Of a stretch of 64,000 nucleotides of DNA, positions 34,462 to 45,850 are shown one piece after another. How positions within the stretch are numbered: the stretch's first letter is position 1; every line of letters starts with the position of its first letter. Position numbers and translations under genes: made by a program. Source of the DNA: Planctomycetota bacterium (GTDB lineage Bacteria; Planctomycetota; UBA1135); NCBI GenBank assembly GCA_021776795.1, contig JAJFFC010000028.1, positions 124,001-188,000 on the forward strand. The letters are read 5' to 3'. The notes beneath the pieces are model-generated. The model was not told the DNA's origin. It did not search any database and saw only the letters and a list, made by a program, of their open reading frames with translations.

Positions 34462-36212
34462 TGGGCTTTGGTCCTTTGCTCTTCCTCGCGCCCTAGTCCC
34501 CAAGCCATGGCCAGGGTGTCGCGCAGAATGCTTGGCGTGATGGGTTTTGCTAAGTAAGCAGCAAAACCGGCCTGGCGATACTCGCGTCCACGGCCAGCGC
34601 CGGCTTCGGCGGTTAACAACACCATGCGACAAGCTGCGAGGATTTCATCCGACTGCATCATCATGCCGAGGCGCTTGCCGTCCATATCGGGTAGCTGATG
34701 GTCAATGATGGCCAAGTCGTAGGGGCAAGAATCGTCAAGGTCGACGCGCATCATGCGCAATGCATCTTGGCCCGAGGTCGCGAAGATTGGCTTCACGCCC
34801 CATTCCATCAGTTGCTCGGCTAAGACGTCGCGGTTGCACTCATTGTCCTCCACCACCAAAGCCTTGAGGCCCGCAAGGTTGCCAGAGAATAGGTTGTTGA
34901 CCTTGGGCTCGCGGCTGCGTGGCAGCTTCAAGCTGAACCAGAGGTCGTTGCCGCCATCTTCGGATTGATCAAAGCCGAGTTCACCGCCCATCAAGCTCAA
35001 GATGCGTTGACTCAGGGCTAAACCAAAGCCACTACCATTGTCGTGCTCAGCGGCGGTGAGCGGACGACTGGCATTTGCAATCGTTTCCGAACGCTGAGCG
35101 AGATTGCTTTCGTGATTCCAGTCGCGGACATGGAAGCGCATGGTGGAATCATCCACGGTGCTGTCCAATTCCTCTACATCAATCAAGATATGGCCACCGT
35201 GGGGGGTGTGGTTAATGGCATTTTTGACCAAACTACCCAGGACTTGCTGAATGCGGCCGGCATCGCCCGTGAAGAAGCGGGGCGTGTCTGGTGCAAAGCG
35301 CAGCAGAATCTCATTGCCATTACCTTCGGCGGCGCCACACAAGTGCTTGGTCACTCCAGCCACAGCGACTTCGATGTCAAAAGGCTTGAGCGTGAATTCG
35401 AGCTCGCCGGATTCTAGGCGCGAGAAGTCAAGAACGTCTTCTACCAGCTCCATCAGGGCGCGGCCCGAAGCTTGGATGGCATCGGTGTAGTCCTTTTGTG
35501 CTTGGTCCAGCACCGTACTCGACAGCATGCGCGACATGCCTTGAATGCCAGTCAAGGGCACGCGCATTTCGCTACCGACTTTGGCCAAAATCTGATTTTG
35601 GATTTGCAGGGTTTCGTGAACGCGGCGCTCGGCCTTGGCGCGTGCCTCACGTTCTTGCGCAAGTTGATCCACATGCTCGCGAAGGTGATTTTTGTCGCGC
35701 GCACTCTGGGTCAAGAAGCCATTCATCAAGGCCGCAACACCCACAAGCAACAGCAAGTTCTCAAACATGGTGTAGAGAGCGCGGCTGCGTGGAGGCAGGG
35801 CGTCGGGAATCTCAATCCCGAGATTGGCCAGCTGGCCAAGAATCAACAAACTGGTCAGGCTAATCGCGGCCCAACCCATGGAAGCACGAGCGCCGCACAA
35901 CAAGGCTGCACTCAAAGGGAGCATGGCGTACCAAGCGATGGAAGTCGCTTCGGAGCCGCCGGTATGGAGGCTGACAAAGGTTGCCGCCAAGAACATGCCG
36001 AAGGTCGCGGTGTGGCCAATCACCGACAGCGGGCGCTCCAGGCGCACCATGTGCCACAGCACCACCGACAAGCCCAGCACCCCGAGCATCGCCAGGGAAA
36101 AGTAGCTGAAGCCCGAACGGGCGTCGTCGACCATATAGAACATGGCGACAATCGCCAGGCCTGCAGCCAAAGCATGGACCAACCGCTTCTCGGCTGGACA
36201 GGGCGGAGCCAT
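34458..36212 (-). CDS. Hybrid histidine-kinase-like protein lacking the phosphoacceptor His, with intact receiver
   Basis: About 584 residues from the ATG at 36212 (a TTG at 36266 would add 18). Six hydrophobic segments fill residues ~10-175, then a coiled coil (~180-205) leads into the kinase core. The H-box reads AKVGSEMRVPLTGI, where families have SHE[LM]RTPL: the codon at 35571-35573 is AGC (Ser). The ATPase domain keeps the N-box (LVKNAINHT) and GFGLALS, but the G1 box DxGxG is replaced by RDWNHES. The C-terminal receiver is intact (VVEDNECNRD, IIDHQLPDMDG, LAKPI). It is probably a pseudokinase sensor whose receiver is phosphorylated by another kinase. Confidence 0.85.
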   Translation of the reverse strand: MAPPCPAEKRLVHALAAGLAIVAMFYMVDDARSGFSYFSLAMLGVLGLSVVLWHMVRLERPLSVIGHTATFGMFLAATFVSLHTGGSEATSIAWYAMLPLSAALLCGARASMGWAAISLTSLLILGQLANLGIEIPDALPPRSRALYTMFENLLLLVGVAALMNGFLTQSARDKNHLREHVDQLAQEREARAKAERRVHETLQIQNQILAKVGSEMRVPLTGIQGMSRMLSSTVLDQAQKDYTDAIQASGRALMELVEDVLDFSRLESGELEFTLKPFDIEVAVAGVTKHLCGAAEGNGNEILLRFAPDTPRFFTGDAGRIQQVLGSLVKNAINHTPHGGHILIDVEELDSTVDDSTMRFHVRDWNHESNLAQRSETIANASRPLTAAEHDNGSGFGLALSQRILSLMGGELGFDQSEDGGNDLWFSLKLPRSREPKVNNLFSGNLAGLKALVVEDNECNRDVLAEQLMEWGVKPIFATSGQDALRMMRVDLDDSCPYDLAIIDHQLPDMDGKRLGMMMQSDEILAACRMVLLTAEAGAGRGREYRQAGFAAYLAKPITPSILRDTLAMAWGLGREEEQRTKAH

Positions 36213-36361
36213 CACAGCTTGGGCTGTGGGGGCACCGAACAAGGAGTGGAAGAGGCGGCGGACCAAAGCAGACAGGTGGGGGTTGCGCCATCGGCAAACC
36301 GATGGCCCGTTTCCATTTCGGCCAACTCAGGGTTAAACCTGAAGCCTTGCTGCCGCATCTG

Positions 36362-36367
36362 TAGCAT
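36362..36367 (+). promoter_or_regulatory. -10-like TAGCAT, 5 nt before start codon
   Basis: TAGCAT ends 5 nt before the ATG of the AhpD-like gene. This supports the start and a leaderless mRNA. Confidence 0.4.
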
Positions 36368-36372
36368 TTGAC

Positions 36373-36924
36373 ATGGCTTGGATCCGACAAATCAGCAATG
36401 AGGAGGCCACAGGGACCCTCAAAAAGATTTTTGATGACGCCCTGCGCCGGGCCGGACGGGTGTGGAACATCGTGCGCCTGACCAGCTTGAACCCGCAAAA
36501 TACCAGGGCTCATTTGAGCCTTTATCGCTCGGTGATGCACCAAGATTCCTCGCTGAGCCCGCGCATGCGCGAAACTCTGGCGGTGGTGGTAAGCCGCGCC
36601 AACGCCTGTCATTACTGAGTGACGGCCCATGCCTACGACCTCCGTGTAGTGGTCGAAGAAGCTGCCCTGGCCGATGCCCTGGAGCAAAATGGCTGGGAAA
36701 GCGCCCCTTTGGAGCCGGCCGAGCGCGCCCTTTGCGCCTATGCGCAGAAACTGACCAAGCAGCCGCAGGCCATGGTTGAGGCCGATGTCCAAAACCTGCG
36801 TGAGGCCGGGTGGTCTGACCTCGAAATCCAGGATGCCTGCCAAGTGGTGGCCTACTTCAACTACGTCAATCGGCTCGCCGATGGGTTGGGGGTCGCGCCT
36901 GAGAGTGAGCTGCCGCAAGCTTAG
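36373..36924 (+). CDS. AhpD-like peroxidase-related protein, probable selenoprotein (in-frame UGA = Sec82)
   Basis: Read through the in-frame TGA at 36616-36618, this gives a 183-residue member of the uncharacterised peroxidase-related / AhpD-like family. Before the TGA: GRVWNIVRLTSLNP and RETLAVVVSRANACHY. After it, with no frame change: VTAHAYDLRVVVEEAAL, then ALCAYAQKLTKQPQAM, LREAGWSDLEIQDACQVVAYFNYVNRLADGLGV. The family has C-x-x-C-x-x-x-H at this spot; here it is C79-H80-Y81-U82-V-T-A-H86, so TGA replaces exactly the second redox Cys. Downstream family motifs are intact, which argues against a decayed gene. The product should reduce peroxides or act in thiol redox. A stop-codon mutation remains the alternative. 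Confidence 0.83.
36636..36655 (+). promoter_or_regulatory. Candidate bacterial SECIS hairpin
   Basis: CGACC (36636-36640) pairs with GGTCG (36651-36655) around a 10-nt loop that contains two G residues. The stem begins 17 nt after the UGA, within the spacing known for bacterial SECIS elements. A competing stem CTACG/TGTAG (36633-36649) is possible. The structure is short, so this is tentative. Confidence 0.35.
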
Positions 36925-36960
36925 AATGGGCCACCTAAACGGGCTCCGCCCGCCCTGTCC

Positions 36961-38678
36961 ATGACGGCCCCACGCTCCTCTGCTGCCGCTCCCGTCACGG
37001 GAGCCACCCTTGAACGTGCCATAGCCGCTTGGCGCGCCGATGCCGAGAAGGGGCTCCGCGGCGCCAGTTTTGAAGAGGTTCTGGTGCAAAAGCGCATTCC
37101 GGGTTTTGCGGTGAACCCCCTTTACACGGAGAGGGATTTGCCGTCGGCGGATTCGCGTTTATCAGATCAAGACCGTCTAGGCGCTGGCGATCCCGAGCGT
37201 CGCATTCATGGCGCGGCTTGGCTGAATGCGCCGCGCATCGACATGGCTGATCCACAACAAGCCAATCGCATCTTGCTGCAGGAGTTGCAAGGCGGTGCCG
37301 ATGCCCTGTGGCTGGTTTCCGATGCCGCTTCGCGCTTGGCATTGGACCCGAACACCAAGTCCGGCGAACAGGCATGGGGCGATGGCGGGGTCATCTTGTA
37401 TGACCAGACTGCTTGGGAAGAGTTGCTCGAGGGTGTGCACTTGGACATGGTGCACCTGATGTTGGATTGTGGCGGTCATCCGCTGCCTTGTTTGGCGCCA
37501 CTTCTGGCATACGTGGAGAAGCGTGGCATCGACCCTAAGACCTTGTCCTGGAACCTTGGCGCCGATCCCTATGGAAGCCTGGCGGCCGAGGGCTTTCACT
37601 CGGGGGGAGCGATTTGGCAGGCGCAACAGCTCGATGCGCTTTTGCGTTGGACCACGACTGAAATGCCGCAAGCGCGCGCCTTCTGTCTATCGGCCGAGCC
37701 CTATCACCTGGCCGGAGCCACGCTGGTGGAATCCCTGGGCCTGTTGCTCGCCAATGCGGTGCAGCTTTTGCGCCAAGCTGAACATTTAGGCCACCCCGTC
37801 GAAGCGGTGGCTCGGCAAATCGCCATGCGCCTGCCGATGGGTCGCGATGTCTTCCTGCATGCTGCCGGTTTACGCGCATTGCGTTTGTTGTGGCGACGCG
37901 TGCTGGAAGCTTCTGGAGTGCAAGAGGGGCCACCATTGTGGATTCATGCCGTCACTTCGCGCCGCACCCTCAGTCGACGCGATCCCTGGACCAATCTTTT
38001 GCGTACCAGCACACAACTGATGGCCGCCGCCATGGGCGGTGCCGAAGCCATCACCGCAGCTTCCTTTGATGAAGCGCTGGGCAAACCGAGTGCCTTGGGC
38101 CGACGCGCAGCGCGAAATGCCGTGCAAATGATGGCTGCCGAATGTGGCATGAGCGATGTTCTCGATCCACTTGCCGGCAGTTATTGGGGCGAAGCCGCGA
38201 CGGGCAAGTTGGCTGAGCTGGCTTGGGAGGTCTTCCAAGAGGTCGAAACCGAAGGGGGCTTTGGTGCCGCGATTGGTCACGGTTGGGTGCACACGCGTTT
38301 GGCTCAGTCCTGGCAACAACGCAGCCAAGCTTTGCAGGAAGGCGAACAGGTGGCGCTTGGCGTGAATCGTTTCGCTCCAAACGAAGAAACGGTGCCCACG
38401 CGGGAACCGCGCATCGGCGAACCGGAACTGGCGGCCCTCGCGCGCTGGCGCGAGCGCAAACAACAGAATGAGCTTGCCGAAGAGCTCATGCCTGCACTTG
38501 GTGAGAACCTAGACATGAGGACATTCCTTGGCATGGCCGAAGCTGGCGCCGATGTCTTCGAAATGAACGCTGCGGGGCGCTTTGCCTTGTCCGATGGTCG
38601 TCGGCCCGAGGCGGTGGAAGGCCTGCCGCAACATCGCGATGCTGCCTGTTTCGAAGAAGCCAACCCGGAGGCTTCGGC

Positions 38679-38682
<4 letters not shown>
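36961..38682 (+). CDS. mutA: Methylmalonyl-CoA mutase small (beta) subunit MutA
   Basis: 573 residues that follow the mutase TIM-barrel pattern but lack the C-terminal B12-binding DxHxxG motif, as expected for the non-catalytic small subunit. Segments [47 protein letters not shown] and [25 protein letters not shown] are recognisable, as is [13 protein letters not shown]. It forms a heterodimer with MutB that converts methylmalonyl-CoA and succinyl-CoA. Its stop overlaps the MutB start (ATGA), so the subunits are translationally coupled. A TAGAAT element lies 37 nt before the ATG. Confidence 0.9.
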
Positions 38683-40877
<2,195 letters not shown>

Positions 40878-40890
40878 GTGGGAAGGTGTT

Positions 40891-42483
40891 CTACAAAGGC
40901 GCGGGATTAGACGCCAGGCAAGTCGAGATTTCTATCGCCTGAGCATAAAGAACGCCACATGCCCCAACGGGATAGGTACCTTGGAACTGAGCCACACCTG
41001 CCGCGTCGGACAGGGCAGTTTGAAAGCCTCTGCCGACGGCTGGAAGGACTCGGACATCTAGAAGCAGGTCCGGGCAAATCGAGTCACGGCGAAGGTGCAC
41101 ATAATTTCGCTCCCCAAAAATCAATCCGACTCGCGTATTCGGGCGCAAGTAGCGAACCGTGGCGGTGAACGGGCCTGGGCAAGTGCTGGAGACCGTCAGC
41201 TCTGGACCGCCATGAAGGAGGACATCACGAGCCGCTCCGTTTGGATCATTTTCGAGAATTTGATCGCCAGGACTCGCGAAGGCAACCACTTGACCATTCG
41301 CGGAAACCCAAGGTGTTTCCTCGTATACCCCGCCGCCATTCGTGCCCGGAACTTCTGGAGTGCTCACGCGTCGAGTTTCACCGGTCAGTCGATCATGAAC
41401 ATAGGCATCCCAGCCAAGGGGCGCGGTGGGATCTAAGTTGGTGGCATCGCTGACAAAAGCAATAAAACGACCATCGGGAGACATGCTCGGATGCCGAGAA
41501 TCGCCATCTGCGGCGACTCCTTGCGAAGTCACACTGATGACCGAGGTGACTCCAGCATGGATGTCACGGAGCAGAATGTCTTCCTTTTGGTTGGTATCGC
41601 TGGGCGCCAGTCCATCATGCGCCGTGAAGGCGACAAAGCGTCCTCCCCAATTCACCGCAGCTTCATTCTGCGCCAAGCAATTGCCAGGAAGACCGTTGAC
41701 GTCGACGTCGACCATCTGCGTAATCCCCGCGCGGGAATCATGAAGGAACAAGTTGCGGTCGTCATTGAGGTCATTGGCCACCAAATTGTCGGCCCAAGAC
41801 ACGAAGGCGACGCTGTCCCCATCGGGGGAGAGAGTGGGATAGCGCGAGGCGCGATTCCCCTGCACTCCGCTGGAGGACACGCTGGCGAAACGGATGCGAT
41901 CGTTGCGCAGAACCTTAATGAAGACATCAAAGGCATTGTTGGTGTCGCCCACGGCCAGGTTGTTGGAGTAACTCGTAAAGGCGACCTCGCCTCCCTTGGA
42001 GGAAATACTGACATCTTCTCCGCCATTGATTGCGGTCACGCCTGAAGTGTCTGTGCTCGCAAGCAGCATTTCACCGCTAACCATATCCTTGACGAAAATT
42101 TGGCGAGTTAATCGCGTGGACGCAGGGTGCAAGTTGGAAGAAATGCTCGCAAAGCCAACAAATCGGCCACCAGCAGAAATGGTGGGAGCATCGCAATCTT
42201 CATTGGCCATTCTCCCGAGTGAATTGCTCGAGGCAATGCGCACTCTACCGGTAATCCGATCGACCACGGCGATCTGATCTCGATTTACCCAACGCTGTCC
42301 GCGCAGCACCCGCATGGTCATGACGTACACCACATGTTGGCCGTTTGCAGATAGGGCTACGCCAGGTTGCACTTCTGAAGATGGATCGCCACTGGCATCG
42401 AAGCTCAATAGGCGAGTGCGCTGGGCGCTTGCGCTGGCAGTCAGGCAAAGCACGCCAAGGATAAGGCAAAGGAAGGGTTTCAT
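40891..42483 (-). CDS. Secreted TolB/PD40-type beta-propeller protein with C-terminal module
   Basis: 530 residues from the ATG at 42483, which begins a clear signal peptide (MKPFLCLILGVLCLTASASA). A much longer open frame runs upstream into meaB antisense and is not coding. At least six WD40-like PD40 blades are visible, each like YPTLSPDGDSVAFVSWADNL, HPSMSPDGRFIAFVSDATNL or APTISAGGRFVGFASISSNL. The last ~100 residues are the shared module, ending VGACGVLYAQAIEISTC. It sits inverted between mutB and meaB with only 13 nt to mutB. Role unknown. Confidence 0.83.
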   Translation of the reverse strand: MKPFLCLILGVLCLTASASAQRTRLLSFDASGDPSSEVQPGVALSANGQHVVYVMTMRVLRGQRWVNRDQIAVVDRITGRVRIASSNSLGRMANEDCDAPTISAGGRFVGFASISSNLHPASTRLTRQIFVKDMVSGEMLLASTDTSGVTAINGGEDVSISSKGGEVAFTSYSNNLAVGDTNNAFDVFIKVLRNDRIRFASVSSSGVQGNRASRYPTLSPDGDSVAFVSWADNLVANDLNDDRNLFLHDSRAGITQMVDVDVNGLPGNCLAQNEAAVNWGGRFVAFTAHDGLAPSDTNQKEDILLRDIHAGVTSVISVTSQGVAADGDSRHPSMSPDGRFIAFVSDATNLDPTAPLGWDAYVHDRLTGETRRVSTPEVPGTNGGGVYEETPWVSANGQVVAFASPGDQILENDPNGAARDVLLHGGPELTVSSTCPGPFTATVRYLRPNTRVGLIFGERNYVHLRRDSICPDLLLDVRVLPAVGRGFQTALSDAAGVAQFQGTYPVGACGVLYAQAIEISTCLASNPAPL

Positions 42484-42543
42484 GGGAAAGGGTTGGTACG
42501 ACGCCATCCTAGCACTCATTTCGCAACCAAGCTTGCGCGGACC

Positions 42544-42549
42544 TATCCT
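42544..42549 (+). promoter_or_regulatory. -10-like TATCCT, 6 nt before meaB start
   Basis: TATCCT ends 6 nt before the ATG at 42556. It supports that start over an earlier in-frame codon at 42493. Confidence 0.45.
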
Positions 42550-42555
42550 GAGTCC

Positions 42556-43551
42556 ATGGCACCGCAAGCGCCCTCTGCTATTGAGCTCGCAGCTGGCATT
42601 CGAGCTGGCGAGCGAGGGGATCTGGCCCGAGGGATCACCTTGGTGGAATCGCAGCGTGCGGATCATCGCGCGCAGGCGCAAGAGCTTTTGGCCTTGCTGT
42701 TGCCGCACACCGGTGGCGCGCACCGCATTGGCGTGACCGGGGTTCCTGGCGTCGGCAAGTCGACCTTTCTCGACGCCTTCGGCATGCATTTGAGCGAGCA
42801 GGGTTTGCGCGTGGCGGTGTTGGCAGTCGACCCCTCGAGCAGCTTGTCTGGAGGAAGCATTCTGGGAGATAAGGCGCGCATGCACCGGCTGGCGCAAGAG
42901 GCCACAGCCTTCATTCGACCGAGCCCGAGTGGCCTCACCCTTGGCGGTGTGGCGCGGCGCACCCGCGAAAGCATGTTGCTGTGCGAGGCAGCAGGCTTCG
43001 ACGTGATTCTGATTGAAACTGTCGGCGTTGGGCAATCCGAAACCGTGGTCGCGGACATGGTCGACTTCTTCTTGGTGCTCATGCTCCCCGGCGCGGGAGA
43101 TGAACTGCAGGGCATCAAGAAAGGCATTTTGGAGCTCGCCGACGCCATGGCCATCAACAAGGCCGACGGCGACAATGTGGCGCGTGCGCAACGTGCGGTG
43201 CGTGATGTGCAAGCGGCCTTGCATTACTTACGGCCCAAAGAGGAATCTTGGCAGCCGCAAGCGTGCGTGATTTCGGCGCAAGAGGAAACTGGCTTGGCCG
43301 AGCTGTGGGAACTGTTGCAGGAGCATCGGCGTTTGTTGCAAGAGAACGGCCGCTTGAAGGTACGGCGTCAAGAACAACGTGGCCACTGGATGTGGGCGCA
43401 GATTGAAGAACGGCTGCTCGAAACCTTCCGCCATCATCCGAAGATTGCCGCCGCCTTGGCCGAGGTCGAAGCCGAAGTGAGCGCCGGTAGCTTGCCGCCA
43501 ACTGCGGCAGCGGATCGTTTGCTTGCTTTGTTCCAAGGTCAAGAGTCCTAG
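42556..43551 (+). CDS. meaB: Methylmalonyl-CoA mutase-associated GTPase MeaB (ArgK family)
   Basis: 331 residues. P-loop GVPGVGKS (62-69), VDPSSSLSGGSILGDKARM (switch/Mg region), ETVGVGQSE and INKADGDN (base-specificity motif NKxD). MeaB is a G3E GTPase that gates cobalamin loading and protects the mutase from inactivation. It starts at the ATG at 42556, since upstream residues do not resemble the family and a -10-like TATCCT fits. It is separated from mutAB by the inverted propeller gene. putP starts 5 nt downstream, so the two may be co-transcribed. Confidence 0.94.
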   Translation: MAPQAPSAIELAAGIRAGERGDLARGITLVESQRADHRAQAQELLALLLPHTGGAHRIGVTGVPGVGKSTFLDAFGMHLSEQGLRVAVLAVDPSSSLSGGSILGDKARMHRLAQEATAFIRPSPSGLTLGGVARRTRESMLLCEAAGFDVILIETVGVGQSETVVADMVDFFLVLMLPGAGDELQGIKKGILELADAMAINKADGDNVARAQRAVRDVQAALHYLRPKEESWQPQACVISAQEETGLAELWELLQEHRRLLQENGRLKVRRQEQRGHWMWAQIEERLLETFRHHPKIAAALAEVEAEVSAGSLPPTAAADRLLALFQGQES

Positions 43552-43556
43552 GAGTC

Positions 43557-44966
43557 ATGGAGCATCTATCGCTGCTGATTACGCTAGGCCTGTACATGCT
43601 CCTGATGTTAGGCATCGGCGCATGGGCTTCGCGGCGTAGCTCTTCCGATGCCGATTTTTACCTCGGCGGTCGCGGCCTCGGCCCTTGGGTAGCCGCCCTG
43701 AGCGCAGCAGCGTCCTCCAGCTCGGCGTGGACCTTGCTTGGTGTTAGCGGCGCGGCCTTTACCTACGGCTTAAGCGCCTTCTGGATTTTGCCGGCTTGCT
43801 TGGGTGGCTTTTTGCTCAACTGGTTGGTGTTGGCGCGCCCCATGCGCAAGGCTTCGGCGGAAAGCGGCTCCGTCACCGTGACCGAGTTTTTGGCCAGCGA
43901 TGCCGACCCCAAATGGCGACGCGCATTCGTGGTCAGCGCTTCGGTGATCATTCTGTTGTCACTCATGGTTTATGTCGCCTCGCAGTTCCAGGCTGCTGGC
44001 AAGACCTTCGCCGAAACCTTGGACATCGACTTTGTGCAGGCGGTGTTGATTGGCGGCGCGGTGGTGTTGCTCTACACCTTAAGCGGTGGCTTTTGGGCGG
44101 CATCGGTTACCGACATGGTGCAAGGCTTAGTGATGGCTGCTGCCTCGGTGGCTCTGCCGATTGTCGCTTTGGTCAAAGTGGGGGGCTTTGGTGCCCTGCA
44201 CCAAGGCTTGGTGGCATTGGACCCGGCCTATGTCGACTTCTGGCGCGGCAATTACGGGTGGGCCGCGGTGGCCTTTGTTGTGGGTACCCTGGGCATCGGC
44301 CTCGGCTATCCCGGGCAACCGCACGTGGTCAATCGCTTCATGGCTTTACGCAATGACGAAGACATCCGCCGCGGCACCAAGATTTCGATTGCTTGGGCAT
44401 TGTTGATTTATTGCGGCATGCTCCTGACCGGTTGGTGCGGGCGCGTGTTGCTGACCTCGGCCGGCGACGACGAGGCCATGCTGTTGCGCCTCACCACCGA
44501 AATCTTCCCGCCGGTGGTTGCGGGAGTGATCGTAGCTGCAGTGTTGTCGGCAATCATGTCCACAGCCGATAGCCAACTCTTGGTGTGCGGCTCGACCGCT
44601 AGTTATGACCTGCCGAGCAAACGCCCACAGGGCGGCAGTCGTCAGCATGTGCGCCTCGATCGGCTTGCGGTCCTAGGTTTAGGCGGCGCCGCACTGGTCG
44701 CTGCCATTTGGATCGATGACACCATCTTCAGCACGGTCTTGTTCGCGTGGTCTGCCCTGGGTGCCGCCTTTGGTCCATTACTTTTGTTGCGCATCAGCGG
44801 CCGACGCGTCGCCACGCCTTGGGCACTCGCTGCCATGTGGAGTGGCTTTGCCGTGACCCTGATTTGGTACAACACGCCCATACTGAAGGGCGCGATTTAC
44901 GAGCTCATCCCAAGCTTTGCCATCGCTTTTGCCATCGCTTGGCGCGGAAGCCGCAAAGTTTCATGA
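43557..44966 (+). CDS. Sodium:solute symporter (SSS family, PutP-like)
   Basis: 469 residues with about 13 membrane segments. SSS marks: SSSDADFYLGGRGLGPWVAALSAAASS near the N-terminus, GYPGQPHVVNRFMA (strong PutP-type motif), and AAVLSAIMSTADSQLLV with the TM8 Ser/Thr that binds sodium. PutP proteins take up proline with Na+. The sodium role is secure; proline as substrate is likely from the GYPGQPH motif but not certain. Coupled to the next gene by an ATGA overlap. Confidence 0.88.
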   Translation: MEHLSLLITLGLYMLLMLGIGAWASRRSSSDADFYLGGRGLGPWVAALSAAASSSSAWTLLGVSGAAFTYGLSAFWILPACLGGFLLNWLVLARPMRKASAESGSVTVTEFLASDADPKWRRAFVVSASVIILLSLMVYVASQFQAAGKTFAETLDIDFVQAVLIGGAVVLLYTLSGGFWAASVTDMVQGLVMAAASVALPIVALVKVGGFGALHQGLVALDPAYVDFWRGNYGWAAVAFVVGTLGIGLGYPGQPHVVNRFMALRNDEDIRRGTKISIAWALLIYCGMLLTGWCGRVLLTSAGDDEAMLLRLTTEIFPPVVAGVIVAAVLSAIMSTADSQLLVCGSTASYDLPSKRPQGGSRQHVRLDRLAVLGLGGAALVAAIWIDDTIFSTVLFAWSALGAAFGPLLLLRISGRRVATPWALAAMWSGFAVTLIWYNTPILKGAIYELIPSFAIAFAIAWRGSRKVS

Positions 44967-45850
44967 ACATCCCCACCGGTATCACCGATGTGCATGTGCA
45001 CATCCAACCTTGGCAACAGATTCGCGAACACGCGCGGGACACGATTGAGCATGGCCGCGAAGATGTCGACGACATCCTGCGCTTTCAATCCGACCCGCTT
45101 GCCTTTCGCGAACATTTGCATCAGCAAGGGCTGCAGCGGGCGGCCTTGATTAACTATGTCTCGCCACAGCTGATGGGCTTCGACGCCAGCTGCAACGACT
45201 GGATTGCCGAATACCGCAATGCCGACCCCTCCACCTACTTCGCGTGGGGTGGGATTCACCCTGGCTTCTGCGAAGACGTGCCCGCGGAAATGCATCGGCT
45301 GCTGGTCGAGCTGAAGATTGACGGCATCAAGATCCATCCGCCGCACCAAGAGTTTGCCGCCAACGCCTACGCGACGGGGGAGCTACCAGCCCTGCGCGAG
45401 GTTTACGCCGCCTGCGAAGAACATGATGTCCCGGTGATGATTCATACCGGAACTTCGGTGTTCCAGGGTGCACGGTCCCGGCTCGGCGACCCGATGCATG
45501 TTGATGACATCGCGATTGACTTTCCCAAGCTGCGTGTGGTCCTGGCCCATGCCGGACGGCCCTTGTGGTACGAGGAAGCCTTTTTCGTCGCCCGCCGCCA
45601 CCCCAATCTATTCTTGGAGCTGAGTGGCATTCCACCAAAGCAGTTGCCCGAGCGCCTGCCACGCTTAGAACTCCTGCATGACCGCGTGTTGTGGGGGACG
45701 GATTGGCCTAGCCCCGGCGTGCGCGACCTGCGCCGTAACATCGAGACCTTCTGCAGTCTGCCGCTATATTCCGACGCCTTCAAGCATGCCGTACTGGTCG
45801 AAAACCCACAGCGCTTGTGGCCTTTACGCCAAATACGCGGCGCCGATTAG
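44963..45850 (+). CDS. Amidohydrolase-2 family metal-dependent hydrolase
   Basis: 295 residues from the ATG overlapping the symporter stop. An amidohydrolase TIM-barrel with DVHVHIQPW (metal-binding HxH), IDGIKIHPPHQEF, VMIHTGTSVFQGA, VLAHAGRPLWY and the C-terminal LWGTDWPSPG (catalytic Asp) is clear. This family covers decarboxylases and hydrolases of small acids such as gamma-resorcylate or 2-pyrone dicarboxylate. The coupled Na+ symporter suggests import and breakdown of the same compound, an inference. The 3' end overlaps convergent ROK by 27 nt. Confidence 0.82.
   Translation: MNIPTGITDVHVHIQPWQQIREHARDTIEHGREDVDDILRFQSDPLAFREHLHQQGLQRAALINYVSPQLMGFDASCNDWIAEYRNADPSTYFAWGGIHPGFCEDVPAEMHRLLVELKIDGIKIHPPHQEFAANAYATGELPALREVYAACEEHDVPVMIHTGTSVFQGARSRLGDPMHVDDIAIDFPKLRVVLAHAGRPLWYEEAFFVARRHPNLFLELSGIPPKQLPERLPRLELLHDRVLWGTDWPSPGVRDLRRNIETFCSLPLYSDAFKHAVLVENPQRLWPLRQIRGAD

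Noticed and set aside
36373..36618. Two separate small genes (36373-36618 and 36619-36924)
   Set aside because: Both are in one frame, each matches one half of the same family, and the intervening TGA sits on the redox Cys position. One gene with Sec is more consistent; a plain stop mutation is the remaining alternative.
42484..43224. N-terminal extension of the PD40 propeller protein (247 codons upstream)
   Set aside because: It runs antisense through meaB; the ATG at 42483 starts a clear signal peptide.
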